Origin: Mactromeris polynyma
Taxonomy: Eukaryota; Mollusca; Bivalvia; Venerida; Mactridae
Length of the DNA stretch: 64,000 nt
NCBI GenBank assembly: GCA_032209605.1
Contig: JASFXZ010000001.1
Coordinates: forward strand, 30,012,619-30,076,618
Direction of reading: 5' to 3'
This document shows positions 58,401 through 64,000 of this stretch, one piece after another. The position numbers and the translations under genes are program-made. The notes beneath the pieces are model-generated. The model was given only the letters and a program-made list of their open reading frames with translations, searched no databases and was not told the origin of the DNA. Every line of letters starts with the position of its first letter. Position 1 is the stretch's first letter.

Positions 58401-60006
58401 ATCGTTTTAGCTGTGGTAGAATCAACCCGAGTTCTAAGGATGGGGCCCCAAGTACCATTTACTAAAACTTCAATAGCACCCTCATAGGACTTAAACTCTA
58501 CTTCTTTACTACTACCCTGAGAAAGTCGGACCTCTGTAGCTAAACCGTTCACTGCAAAGATAAAGACAATTTGTTTTAAGAACACATCCTTAATCACAAC
58601 ATTATTAGCTGAATGAGCGACTGTACCTGACACTCTTTTCATTTCTTACTTACCTCATTTTGTGACTTGTCAGTTATATAGGATATCATTTATGCGAACG
58701 CTTCACGATTGTGTCAGCATAGCGAACACACCAAATATATTGTATAGCAGAAACAATACTAGAATGACATACAATTAGTTTATATGATATATTTTGATAG
58801 TTTAGCCGAATGTATCGGTAAATTATATATCTGATAAACGCACTGTTATTTTCACTAGTTTGCGAATTGTGTTTTCATGCTGGAGGGGCGCATGATACAC
58901 ATGATGCAGGAACCTTAAAATCCAAAAATTGTCTGCCAAAATAAACGGAAAGCGAAAATAACGTGAAGTACTTGCAATAATTATTCCTACACGGCAACAG
59001 CTCATGACGTTACGTACATGTAGAATATTCATTTTTTCTATCGTCAACTATACTTATAGTTATAACTAAAAAAGCCTGTTTCTACTTTAGTAATATCGAT
59101 AAAGCACTATGTGATAATTTACTCGTACTGAAACCAAAAGCCCTGTAACATTATGGTAAATTGTATGTAATCACTATGATTATGCTAAAAAAGGTTTAAA
59201 CAAATCATTTGACACGTAACTTTAGCATAAACAATTTCGATTGGCAAGGGATATGCCGACTATAAGCCAAATTAATAACTTATATCTGAAGGAGTAGGCT
59301 ATAAAAACTGTCCTTAAGAGTATGAAATAGTTAACATCTCAAAATAAAATATTAGTGATGCATACGCGACTTGCTGTTTTAAAGAAATAGCATCAGGACA
59401 GAAAATGTTGCAAACATACGTATTGATTCAAATAACGTAAATTAGTTCGAAGCCCTATTGTAGGGCAGCACTTGCTCATGACGTCATGTATGACATTGAC
59501 ACTCAGTGCATGACATCACGTGGAATATTGTAGCACTCAGAATGCTATTAACGTTTTCAAATCCACTTAAAACATAAAATAAGACGAAAATGTGTTTGTA
59601 TCGGAGGGAGATCAAGCATAATTTCATCTCGTAAAAAACAGACTTAAATTGCGACTGATGTTTAACACGCGTTTACTTCAGCACAACACGAATTGTATTT
59701 CAGACTTATATCTGAGCTATTTAAGCGTAATTTCAAACTATTTTCATCTCTAATCGGGATATATTAATAACCACACGAATAAGCATTTAGCATTGATATT
59801 TATTGACAAAGGTCGTCATTAAATGCCATTGATCATACTTTTCTTTTCAAATCTTGCCACGGTGATATTGATAATTGAGAAATAAGTACAACATAAATTA
59901 AACAAAAACAAATTTTCAATTCAAATTTTTAACATGTAATAAAAAAATCAAACTGATTACCTTGATAATATTGATACAGTATCAAACCGATAAGTAAAGG
60001 CGACAT
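31083..60006 (-). CDS. SRCR-EGF transmembrane receptor gene, copy 2 (nine-exon model, whole gene span)
   Basis: Type I membrane receptor, probably a scavenger or immune recognition receptor. Nine exons (59961-60006, 58380-58551, 56976-57133, 56643-56808, 55169-55344, 53077-53199, 50775-51029, 33872-34153, 31083-31489) have consensus GT donors and AG acceptors, and their phases match at every junction. They sum to 1785 bp, or 594 residues plus TAA. Layout: signal peptide 1-15, SRCR1 about 16-125, SRCR2 126-239, EGF 240-280, laminin-type EGF plus calcium-binding-type EGF 281-365, laminin-type EGF 366-416, transmembrane helix about 427-451, cytoplasmic tail 452-594. The tail has many tyrosines, including YLKP (520), YIKM (548), NPYEGL (573) and YSQM (586). 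The architecture resembles SRCR-domain and Draper/MEGF10-like receptors, but the exact orthologue is not recognised. Introns 4 to 7 are full of mobile elements. An extra phase 1-1 exon in the long intron 7 cannot be excluded. Confidence 0.8.
31490..33871 (-). other. Intron 8 of receptor copy 2
   Basis: Between the transmembrane exon and the tail exon. It contains a small inverted repeat, GTGTTAATGTTTTATT (32371-32386) with AATAAAATATTAACAC (32431-32446), typical of a MITE. No further exon fits the phase. Confidence 0.5.
33872..34153 (-). CDS. Receptor copy 2, exon 8: laminin-type EGF and transmembrane helix
   Basis: The acceptor ATGTTTGCAG is in phase 1 and the donor CAAATG|GTAGGT is in phase 1, 282 bp in all. 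It encodes a laminin-type EGF (CDDGHYGRNC, CDCELNN, GSCACKSDWTG, RCD). A Ser/Thr-rich juxtamembrane stretch follows, then about 25 uninterrupted hydrophobic residues ending in VCVYKYRNR. The basic cap marks the cytoplasmic side, so the protein is type I. Confidence 0.87.
34629..38420 (-). pseudogene. LINE ORF2: endonuclease and reverse transcriptase
   Basis: Endonuclease 38420-37779: HLISLNTQGLRDKLKRARLL, FLQETHF, INIYAPND and GGDYNETL (catalytic Asp/Asn). Reverse transcriptase: SPGLDGLPIEFYK, WRPISLLNTYYKI, ILFLDFKKAFDTIEW (catalytic Asp), RGVRQGCPLS, then LADDT carrying the paired catalytic aspartates. C-terminal zinc motif: CIHCGALENLNHFFITC. Lesions: TGA replaces a Trp codon at the end of the endonuclease (near 37782), a frameshift lies near 36350 before LADDT, and another lies near 35220. 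The motif set fits the L1/Tx1 group. Confidence 0.85.
38424..39005 (-). repeat. 291-bp tandem duplication between LINE ORF1 and ORF2
   Basis: Two head-to-tail copies, offset 291 (the phrase CATACAGTATAG at 38690 and 38981), with a few percent divergence. The stretch stays open in one minus-strand frame through both copies because 291 is divisible by three. The predicted peptide (rich in C, Y and I) looks like chance translation rather than a domain. Confidence 0.75.
39076..39842 (-). pseudogene. LINE ORF1, C-terminal part with two zinc knuckles
   Basis: After the TTAA site the frame continues in register from the N-terminal part, meets one TAA stop, then reads VRVKDIPLSVDDD. Two CCHC knuckles follow: CSKCLQIGHITSMC and CTQCKESGHKQSEC. 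A low-complexity polar tail ends in basic KKQRKSFEKWK. CCHC knuckles bind element RNA. The in-frame stop shows inactivation independent of the insertion. Confidence 0.8.
40604..40816 (-). CDS. Tudor-like ORF inside the TTAA element
   Basis: 70 codons. It contains YRYPGTVTAVLSGSDG, NATYEVMYDGDDELYEV and an acidic end DHLMEDYE. The 'YPGTV..V......Y.V.YDGD.E.YEVD' pattern resembles Tudor/agenet-type beta-barrels that bind methylated peptides. It may be a last exon of the transposase gene or a separate accessory protein. A possible acceptor (GTTATTTACAG) lies just upstream. Confidence 0.45.
   Translation of the reverse strand: MKKETPSSVYGLHKNIECYRYPGTVTAVLSGSDGSRNATYEVMYDGDDELYEVDHLMEDYEQSSVKFIDI
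41049..42886 (-). CDS. Transposase exon 2: DDE-type core fused to YqaJ-type nuclease
   Basis: The acceptor TTGTATATTAG is in phase 1, and joined to exon 1 the frame is 849 residues without a stop. Core motifs: SVIADGGWSKR (first Asp), ALGGVAIIIGKETGKLLH, CNICS, SLIADGDSSVF (second Asp), ECANHMCKCLR, HHIFGCHDNCSDFC, and NLAECWMH...GGKLYN...RGSWHTRC (probable catalytic Glu). A YqaJ/lambda-exonuclease-like domain follows: SQSQVWHDERKKRLTAS, GLQQERATIHEY, LGASPDGIV and CGIIEVKN, supplying the D-(E)xK nuclease residues. The domain ends soon after IEVKN, shorter than usual, so a further 3' exon or truncation is likely. Confidence 0.8.
43243..43954 (-). CDS. Transposase exon 1 (N-terminal zinc-binding region)
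   Basis: Opens MLKMAKWHWKPKRRFG, very basic at the start. It later has GLASVLGVRCIACKTQL (CxxC), then INVRAVWGSVVTGNGASHL and YWWENISHHELLAAG. The donor GCTGCAG|GTTGTT is in phase 1 and joins to exon 2 across a 356-bp intron. The region with 'N.RAVWG....G.G...L' is the start of the Mutator-like transposase domain common in invertebrate genomes (recognised from memory). The first ~90 bases are tandemly duplicated just upstream (43985-44045), so an alternative start there is possible. Confidence 0.65.
43895..44045. repeat. Tandem duplication (~90 bp) at the transposase 5' end
   Basis: The phrase 'ccttctctttggtttcca' followed by 'atttagccatttttagcac' occurs twice, about 90 bases apart. The outer copy also encodes an initiator-like MAKWR-type start. 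It may offer alternative starts or be neutral slippage. Confidence 0.6.
45344..45650 (-). pseudogene. LINE ORF1, N-terminal part
   Basis: Starts MEVNMSENDKQVSD and runs to LRGKRLPI just before the TTAA target site. It contains GLQRVWGMWRIYIETLYD, the nucleic-acid-binding fold usually preceding zinc knuckles in such ORF1 proteins. The open frame then runs a few codons into the inserted element and stops. The continuation is at 39842-39076. Confidence 0.75.
45955..46225. repeat. AT-rich minisatellite, left of the polymerase element
   Basis: About a dozen degenerate units of roughly 20-22 bases with consensus close to TTCAATTCAATCAATTATTT. Similar units resume at 50590-50750 on the other side of the element. 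Confidence 0.7.
46256..50498. mobile_element. TIR element carrying a DNA polymerase B pseudogene
   Basis: The ends 46256-46338 and 50415-50498 are inverted copies of about 84 bases (shared blocks ACGCACCC, ATGACCCCC, AAATCCGCCATCTTG, GTAAATTTTCAGAACC). The only recognisable gene is a broken family B DNA polymerase on the plus strand (47341-50054). The 1 kb before it is empty. Polinton/Maverick elements carry such polymerases plus integrase, protease, ATPase and capsid genes, none of which is seen here. So it is either a deletion derivative or a polymerase-only element. No clear 6-bp target duplication was found. Confidence 0.7.
47341..50054 (+). pseudogene. Family B (protein-primed type) DNA polymerase, many frameshifts
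   Basis: Pieces in shifting plus-strand frames follow polymerase order. Exo I region HIFFGFEC (the expected Asp before F-E is Gly) is followed by paired CxxC zinc motifs (CTNCKKFWC, CEVCSLC, CTKC). Then come ALADLPKAFGESE and RKENQQVVLPNLPD, Pol motif A YDVTSFYPF, motif B KLMLNSFWG, and motif C YCDTDS with its two catalytic Asp. A C-terminal part from TDEAPDNTITHF ends near YKIVFYKR. At least six frame changes or small deletions and several stops separate them, so no functional enzyme is made. The N-terminus is missing or unreadable. Confidence 0.75.
50590..50750. repeat. AT-rich minisatellite, right of the polymerase element
   Basis: Same unit type as 45955-46225, including a shared longer phrase CGTTCATTTCGATCAATTAT. 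The element therefore appears to have landed in, or to carry, this array. Confidence 0.65.
50775..51029 (-). CDS. Receptor copy 2, exon 7: laminin-type EGF plus calcium-binding-type EGF
   Basis: A symmetric phase 1-1 exon of 255 bp: acceptor TGGAATTCAG, donor GTGAAG|GTAAGA. The first module runs from CERGFYGPKC to a KPGWIDDTC end, laminin-EGF style. The second starts DIDEC and continues through NETCP, FVCINQLGYFICEC and PGYIANGLFC, the pattern of calcium-binding EGF domains (DIDEC start, N/Q and aromatic positions present). No stop interrupts it. Confidence 0.87.
51311..52739 (+). mobile_element. Mariner element with TIRs and TA target duplication
   Basis: Inverted ends CGAGGTGTGTCCGACAATAC (51311) and, reversed at 52739, CGAGGTTTGTCCGCAAAATA are flanked by TA on both sides (51309-51310 and 52740-52741). 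The coding content is a broken mariner transposase. It sits in intron 6 of the receptor, in the opposite orientation to the host gene. Confidence 0.85.
51415..52619 (+). pseudogene. Mariner transposase, inactivated
   Basis: N-terminal helix-turn-helix (NEQRTIIKLCVLLKQVANGD) and linker (GPAVQKKSVNRAVIE, DRRVSVRSIADTV) with several stops. The first catalytic region ARAMFIMFMDSFGMLL is followed by a roughly 150-base intron-like stretch (52014-52140, GTAATT to TTTGCAG). Then LILHQDNAPPHVS (second Asp), and 34 residues later SLDTAPVEFAVF, where the third catalytic Asp of the DD34D triad reads Glu. The long final open frame (52182-52619) is intact. Frame breaks upstream make it a pseudogene. Confidence 0.8.
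52835..52985 (+). repeat. tRNA-derived SINE fragment
   Basis: GATGGGTGAAGCGCTTAACT followed by ACTGATCCGAAGGTCGTGAG and TTCTCAACGC gives a tRNA-like A/B-box spacing. A short unrelated tail follows. Lies in intron 6. Confidence 0.45.
53077..53199 (-). CDS. Receptor copy 2, exon 6: EGF-like module
   Basis: A symmetric phase 1-1 exon of 123 bp between the acceptor TTATTGCAG and the donor CACTG|GTAAGA. It encodes a short cysteine-rich module with cysteines in NESCTSDDICAA, NAVCIDNICKC and DMCT, an EGF-like or EB-like spacing. The symmetric phase is typical of shuffled extracellular modules. It sits after SRCR2 in the mature protein. Confidence 0.82.
53299..53455. repeat. Near-perfect palindrome, about 150 bp
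   Basis: The arms (53308-53371 and 53384-53447) are almost exact reverse complements around the centre GTGGCGTAGCCAC, with an outer extension to about 53299/53455 containing mismatches. Arm phrases: TTGATTTCGATGGAAGATCG and TTTATTTCACGAGTGGTC. It lies in intron 5. As RNA it would form one long hairpin. Confidence 0.85.
53460..55165 (-). other. Remainder of intron 5 of receptor copy 2
   Basis: A minus-strand open frame of 133 codons overlaps the palindrome and neighbouring DNA but has no recognised domain. The rest is AT-rich with no repeats identified. Confidence 0.4.
55169..55344 (-). CDS. Receptor copy 2, exon 5: second half of SRCR domain 2
   Basis: This exon has no internal start codon and is recognisable only from its SRCR signature and splice phases. 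The acceptor TATATTTTAG is in phase 2 and the donor GCATTT|GTAAGT is in phase 1. It encodes a WLDVKYISC segment, then GDETNLNQC, a later PRCDN cysteine and a GVNC end. Together with exon 4 this gives a complete six-cysteine SRCR domain. The 176-bp length keeps frame between exons 4 and 6. Confidence 0.85.
55490..56275. repeat. CpG-rich repeat of ACGACG / GTCGTCG phrases
   Basis: A GC- and CpG-rich island in AT-rich DNA. Quasi-periodic words (ACGACGCA, CAACGCACGAC, GCAGGACAACGCA, GTCGTACGAC) recur on both strands. 'gtgagactggggcttta' at 55815 and 'gtgtgactggggctta' at 56260 are near-identical, hinting at two units. The right edge coincides with the start of homology between receptor copies, so copy 1 lacks it. 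No coding frame. Confidence 0.65.
56525..56612 (-). repeat. tRNA-derived SINE head in copy 2 intron 4
   Basis: Orthologous to 480-570, with a B-box-like GGGTTCGAATCCCAC and an upstream tRNA-like stretch on the minus strand. It lies at the same distance below exon 4 as in copy 1. Confidence 0.5.
56643..56808 (-). CDS. Receptor copy 2, exon 4: first half of SRCR domain 2
   Basis: The acceptor ACATTCACAG is in phase 1 and the donor ATATCA|GTAAGT is in phase 2. It reads straight on from exon 3, giving HCF-AQVFSDLRL with no linker between SRCR domains. It contains RWGLLCGYP with the canonical cysteine, then a variable loop, then IDLAICRTLGYQ. Outside the loop only an I/V change separates it from copy 1. 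Confidence 0.88.
56976..57133 (-). CDS. Receptor copy 2, exon 3: second half of SRCR domain 1
   Basis: The acceptor CTCTTCAG gives phase 2 and joins cleanly to exon 2. The donor is TTTTG|GTAAAT in phase 1. The exon encodes the C-terminal SRCR half with the hallmarks LSCVGNETSIKEC and GVHCF. There are three cysteines (SC, EC, HC). The cysteine usually found between the last two is missing, which pairs logically with the cysteine missing from exon 2. The 158-bp length matches copy 1. Confidence 0.88.
58380..58551 (-). CDS. Receptor copy 2, exon 2: first half of SRCR domain 1
   Basis: The acceptor TTTGCAG precedes the phase-1 codon for V, and the donor is GG|GTAAAG in phase 2. The exon encodes the N-terminal half of an SRCR domain: strands ATEVRLSQGSS and GAIEVLVNGTWG, then the helix ending AKTICKILGFG. 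The canonical cysteine after the WG motif is replaced (WGPIL), while the cysteine in the helix (TICK) is kept. There are about ten base differences from copy 1 exon 4823-4994, and the length is identical at 172 bp. Confidence 0.88.
59961..60006 (-). CDS. Receptor copy 2, exon 1: start codon and signal peptide
   Basis: The minus-strand ATG lies in context CAACCATGT. It opens a 15-codon hydrophobic leader, MSPLLIGLILYQYYQ, followed by one base (phase 1) and a GTAATC donor. The length, phase and all but two residues are the same in copy 1 (6879-6924). That conservation, and the perfect join to exon 2, are why this ATG was chosen. The leader suits an N-terminal signal peptide for a secreted or membrane protein. 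Confidence 0.75.
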
Positions 60007-60904
60007 GGTTGACCTGAAATGTACATATACTAGTTAAACGAGCTAACATCTAATAAAAAGTCCAAATTCAGCAAATCCCAACATTCTAATTGACTAATCC
60101 GAGGCGTAGACACATGCATGAACGCCCAAATTGCATTAATCACGGACTATTTTCGACCTAAATCTAAGGTAAACAATATGAACAAGTTGAGTACAATAAT
60201 TCCTCAAGCAACAAATATATTGTGTATTTGCAAATTCGCCACATATTTTGGAAACAAGTCTTATTAGTTACATCGTTATTTTTGTAAAAAACAACAATGT
60301 TATCAAGAGTGGTCCAGAATTCTAGAACTCCATTTCATTCCCCCTAGTCCTACTTTGATTCAGAATACGTCCGTTAAATATCGAAGCTATTGCTAGCGGC
60401 AGCACGTGAAGTTTGTTGTTGGCATGATTTATATTACACGACAACAAGCAAACATTACGTTATTAAGCAAGCATTTTTCATGAGAGGCGTAGCGATTACA
60501 TTTTCTCAATATTTCACCATAACAAACAGAAATAACTCATGCGCAAAACATGTTATCATCAGCATAAACTATTCACTTAGAAGCACGTAGGCCATGTTTA
60601 AACGTTATCCGGTATGTTTACCAGTTTATCTATCCGACGCTTTAACGGGAGAATTTCATCCGATGCGCGCTCACCCGACATGTTTATCTAGCGCGATCTT
60701 GAACTGCAGTACAAGCCTATTGTTTGCACGGAATAAATGTTTGGCGTGTAATAATAACATTTTCAAAGAAAATTATGGATTGAAAATTATTTTCAAGAGT
60801 TTTTTGGCTGTTCAACTCGGTACTATTATTTGTGAATTAATCCGCGCATTCAGTCGCCACAGCGTGAGGTCACGACGTGTATTGACGACAACAACATCAT
60901 TGCA

Positions 60905-61590
60905 GGGGTCGCTATTTATGTCCATAATGTCTTCGTAATATAGATCACTTGTCTTTTGATTATTCAAATATTCCATCACTGTCGTATACGAGCGTAGCTG
61001 ATGGTTTTAAATCACTACTATCAGAATATACTTCCAGATTAACCACTTCTAATTATTTTTTTGCGGTGAGAAATTTTACAGTGAATGCCATTACACTCGC
61101 GTGATAACGATATTATATAAACCATATAAAGTAAGGTTTATATCCGTGTTAAACCAATCAATACCAATATACACATTGCCAGTTACAACTACAACGGCAC
61201 ATCAGACGAGAATATTGACTTCATTAGAATGAAAGAAAATTGAGACTTTACTTTAACAAAGAACACAAGCAAAAGCAATTAATGATTTAAAATGTTAAAA
61301 GCATAATGATATTGTTCATTTATCCAAGAATACGAGCATTATTGTTAACATATGCTCACGATTTGGAAAATATGATTTATTAGGCCCTTAATCTTTGGAA
61401 ATTGGCAATTATAGAGAATTTTGCTACATGTTCTGTGTGATTAAAGGTGAAACTTTTAAAACTAAATTGGAACCACAAAGACGTTTAGTCAGAATAAATA
61501 TTTGTTTACACTAACTACAAGAGAGGAAAATGCAGAATCTTGTCATAACTGTTAAATATTGTAGTAATTAGACAAGGCGTCTAAATTCAC
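60905..61590. repeat. LINE ORF1 5' fragment plus flank, copy of 24160-24790
   Basis: Begins with the minus-strand ORF1 start region (DPYCEDIMDI-like) and continues through the shared flank. Located upstream of receptor copy 2. Confidence 0.65.
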
Positions 61591-61899
61591 GTCTGGAAAT
61601 ATTTCCCTAATATATCTATTGATCAAACCTAGTAGGGATGGAAACTCGACATCAAATTTCGTATCATTTTCTATGGGGGACGATGCATTGAGATAAGACA
61701 TTGAAAGCTGGGTATGATAGAACAATAGATTATCGTTACGTTATTCATACCATGTTAATTAAACGTTCAATCTTTCGTCAGAAAACAATCTACTTAACTA
61801 TTCTAATTGATATGACAATTGATGTTCATAAGCTATCTCTATACAGTTTTTATATTAGAGCAATATACCTGTGTTACGTAGACTTTATCTTAAACGAGA

Positions 61900-62710
61900 C
61901 GATTTTGCCAATATGGCCGCGGTTTTGCTGTTTCAGTACTCCTATTAGTACCCTGGTCTATTCAGGAATATGGAAATTTTATATATAAAATAAAGCAATA
62001 GATGTTTAGGGTTTAAAAACTTGGGCATTAATAGTTAATATTTTGAATACATTATAACTTATCTTATTGTGAACTTCTTGAACTGGCTCGGCTGATTTTC
62101 TGTAAATTATTCATTTATTGACGATTATATAATGACGAAGAGAAAAATATACTTTCTATAGTGTAAAAATATAAAGTTGTTTATATATACAGCTATTGTT
62201 TTAACTTGCCTTATATATACTGAAACAAATTTGATTTACATATATTTTTAAAAATACCAATCCAACAGAAATATTCAAATGTATGAACAAAAACGTATAA
62301 CCATACCTTTATATTGTAGCCAATGAATTGGCAAGTTTCTAAATCATCTCTCCAGTATTATTTCTTCTGCATTAAGTATTATATATGTGATTATCAAAAA
62401 TATCCTAAAGTGCGTGAACGAATGTTCCTGTCTATAGTGGTTATCTCTCTAATGAGGGAGTGAACAAAATCAGTGTTATGTAATTTATTTTAAGTAGAAC
62501 CGTTCATGAATCTTTGTAAACTCCACACAAAATGAAACGCACCACCTTATTGTCGATTAACACTTTTATTTCTTGATCTGATCCTAAAAGACAGCATAAG
62601 GAATAAATTGCTTGGTTCTCATTTACAAGTAATTGGAGACAAAACTGAAATTGTATATGCTACACACTGCCTTTGATTTCGGTAATTAAACTTCACTATG
62701 AAATGGTAGA
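61900..62710. repeat. Copy of 15150-16010 upstream of receptor copy 2
   Basis: Shared phrases: TTGACGATTATATAATGACG, 'tctccagtattatttcttctgcatta', 'cctgtctatagtggttatctc'. In the copy 1 flank the same block sits about 8 kb from the start codon instead of about 2 kb, because of insertions. Confidence 0.65.
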
Positions 62711-62806
62711 TGTTTACCCCTCCCCCCCCAAAAAAAAAAAATAGACTAAGATTAGATTTTAAATTCAGATTACGTGCGGGTAAAAGTGTTTATTACGCCG
62801 ATTGTT

Positions 62807-64000
62807 ATGGCAAAACGTGGTGAGAAGCAAACAGCATCGTTATCATATAAAGATAGACTTACAAATGAGGAAAGAAAGCGATACGAGGCAAATTAATGAT
62901 CATTGGTTGTTGTGACACGTATGAGGAAAAATTAGCTTGGGCTCGGAATGTTAACATTTTGTCTTCAGTAACGTATCCAGACATCGTAAATTACCTTTTT
63001 GTTCACTCCAAGTGCATACATTGCAGATGTTTTAAAAACATACAAGTCGTAAGAAGCTTACAACCAGTTTGTTTATGGATGGGTCAGAGAAACTGCAGGA
63101 AGCGTACTGGGAGATCATGTGATTATGTCAGCCAAGGTAAGGATTGTGTTTAAAATATTACCATGATGATATGTTTCCTAATTATGTCGATAGTTGTCTT
63201 AGTTTTCAGTCGAGCATTCTGAAAATGTATATCACCTGGTTGTATTTATGGTCAGATTAGTTCTGATTACCTTAACTATGAAGTAAATCAAGGGGAAACA
63301 GTGTGCATGTTGTGGGGCTCGATCCCACAATCCCCTAAACACTAGAACGACACTCTACCGACTGATCTAACAGGACGGCTGTCTGACACCGCTCCACTGA
63401 TCACCTTCCGGCATTTAAGGCTCAACCACCATTTGGCCGTCATACACTGCTGCCACCATTGAAGTAAAACAAAGGGGAAAAGTGCGTCCAATGTCGGACT
63501 CGACCGTGAAAAACCGTTGCGCCCATGAACTATCGTCAAGAAGGATGGTAAGATCGTTGCAGCCCATTGTAACTATATGGCAGGCCTCGGCGAAGCATGC
63601 TGTCATATAGCAGCTAATCTATTCTTCATTGAAGCGGCAGTAAAGAACAGATACTCAAAAACAGTTACTGAAGAGAAGGCCTACTGGCTGTTGTCATCAG
63701 CCTGTTAATCAATAGAGTACAAGGAAGTCAGGGAGATAAGCATTATGTCAGCCAGTACAGCAAAGAAGCAGTTGAACGAAAGGATAGAAGCTGCAAGTTC
63801 TGCCACTCCAGTAACCCCAGGTACCTCATCTGCAAGAAAACGAACCGTCCCTGTAGCTACAAATGAAGATTTCTTGTTGTTTTGTGGAGAAATCAACAAA
63901 TGGACCTCGAAACCTGCACTGATATCAATTATTGAGCCATATATGCGGATAAATATGTTCCAAAGATCTAAAGGAGTTCCCTATGAAAATGACAGAGATG
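62807..64000 (+). pseudogene. Decayed SWIM zinc-finger / YqaJ-associated family gene, runs off right edge
   Basis: Exon 1 (62807-63136) starts MAKRGEKQTASLSYKDRLT and has stops at 62891, then a VTYPDIVNYL segment. After a frameshift it has FTPSAYIADVLKTYKS, a stop, AYNQFVYGWVRETAGS and a GTAAGG donor. Exon 2 (about 63470 on) reads IVKKDGKIVAAHCNYMAGLG then EACCHIAANLFFIEA: a SWIM motif whose second Cys is Tyr. A stop at 63707 is followed by an open stretch from MSASTAKKQLNER to NKWTSKPALISIIEPYM. I recognise this from memory as a large invertebrate family of SWIM proteins often followed by a YqaJ nuclease, which would lie beyond the window. Confidence 0.55.
63312..63386 (-). repeat. tRNA-like sequence / SINE head
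   Basis: The minus strand contains TTAGATCAGTCGGTAGAGTG (A box) and GTGGGATCGAGCCCCAC (B box and T arm) at tRNA-like spacing. The cloverleaf is incomplete at the acceptor end, so it is a SINE or tRNA pseudogene. It sits in the intron of the decayed SWIM gene. Confidence 0.5.

Larger units (their letters stand above)
56282..60060. repeat. Segmental duplication, copy 2 side
   Basis: Partner of 226-7000. The left boundary abuts the CpG-rich repeat ending near 56275. The intronic alignment is good enough to follow by eye, so the duplication is fairly young compared with the decayed LINE fragments nearby. Confidence 0.85.

Noticed and set aside
60594..60938. 114-codon plus-strand frame upstream of receptor copy 2
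   Set aside because: No domain or splice evidence; its 3' part overlaps the LINE ORF1 relic in the wrong orientation.
63312..63386. Functional tRNA gene on the minus strand
   Set aside because: A and B boxes are good, but the acceptor stem is not complete; called SINE/tRNA-like.
1..64000. CRISPR arrays, operons, rRNA genes
   Set aside because: Tandem arrays present have unit sizes and divergence of eukaryotic satellites; no spacer structure, ribosomal RNA or prokaryotic gene organisation was seen.

Overview
This is eukaryotic, AT-rich, intron-rich and repeat-laden DNA. SRCR and EGF domain exons with GT-AG boundaries, several non-LTR retrotransposons, a mariner, a TTAA-duplicating DNA transposon, a DNA polymerase B element and tRNA-derived SINEs together suggest a lophotrochozoan invertebrate, most likely a bivalve mollusc. 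That identification is inference from gene and repeat content and was not tested by any search.

The host content is two tandem copies of a cell-surface receptor gene, both on the minus strand. Copy 2 (60006 down to 31083) appears complete. Nine exons with matching splice phases join into a 594-codon reading frame: signal peptide, two SRCR domains each split across two exons, three EGF-like exons, one transmembrane helix, and a tyrosine-rich cytoplasmic tail with two YxxM motifs. Copy 1 (6924 down to 598) shows only exons 1-4 and runs off the left edge. The block 226-7000 matches 56282-60060 in exons and introns, including a shared SINE, so it is a segmental duplication. Decayed pieces of the 5' flank of copy 2 (60.9-62.7 kb) recur at 15.2-16.0, 21.6-22.2 and 24.2-25.7 kb.

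Region by region: 0.2-7 kb holds copy 1 exons, with an insertion in intron 2 carrying a transposase DNA-binding fragment. 7-31 kb is intergenic: LINE pieces, SINEs, tandem repeats, a 629-bp terminal-inverted-repeat element, a pair of ~490-bp inverted arms rich in ATGGCGCC, and a pair of near-identical 506-bp direct repeats. 31-60 kb is copy 2. Its long intron 7 (34.15-50.77 kb) carries a LINE on the minus strand whose ORF1 is split by a 5.5-kb TTAA element encoding a Mutator/Kolobok-like transposase fused to a YqaJ-type nuclease, and then a 4.2-kb element with ~84-bp inverted repeats and a broken protein-primed-type DNA polymerase. Intron 6 carries a mariner. Intron 5 carries a ~150-bp near-perfect palindrome. 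Intron 4 carries a CpG-rich repeat. 62.8-64 kb, on the plus strand, is a decayed gene of a SWIM zinc-finger family that continues past the right edge.

The receptor exons look maintained by selection. Almost everything else coding is mobile-element protein with stops or frameshifts.
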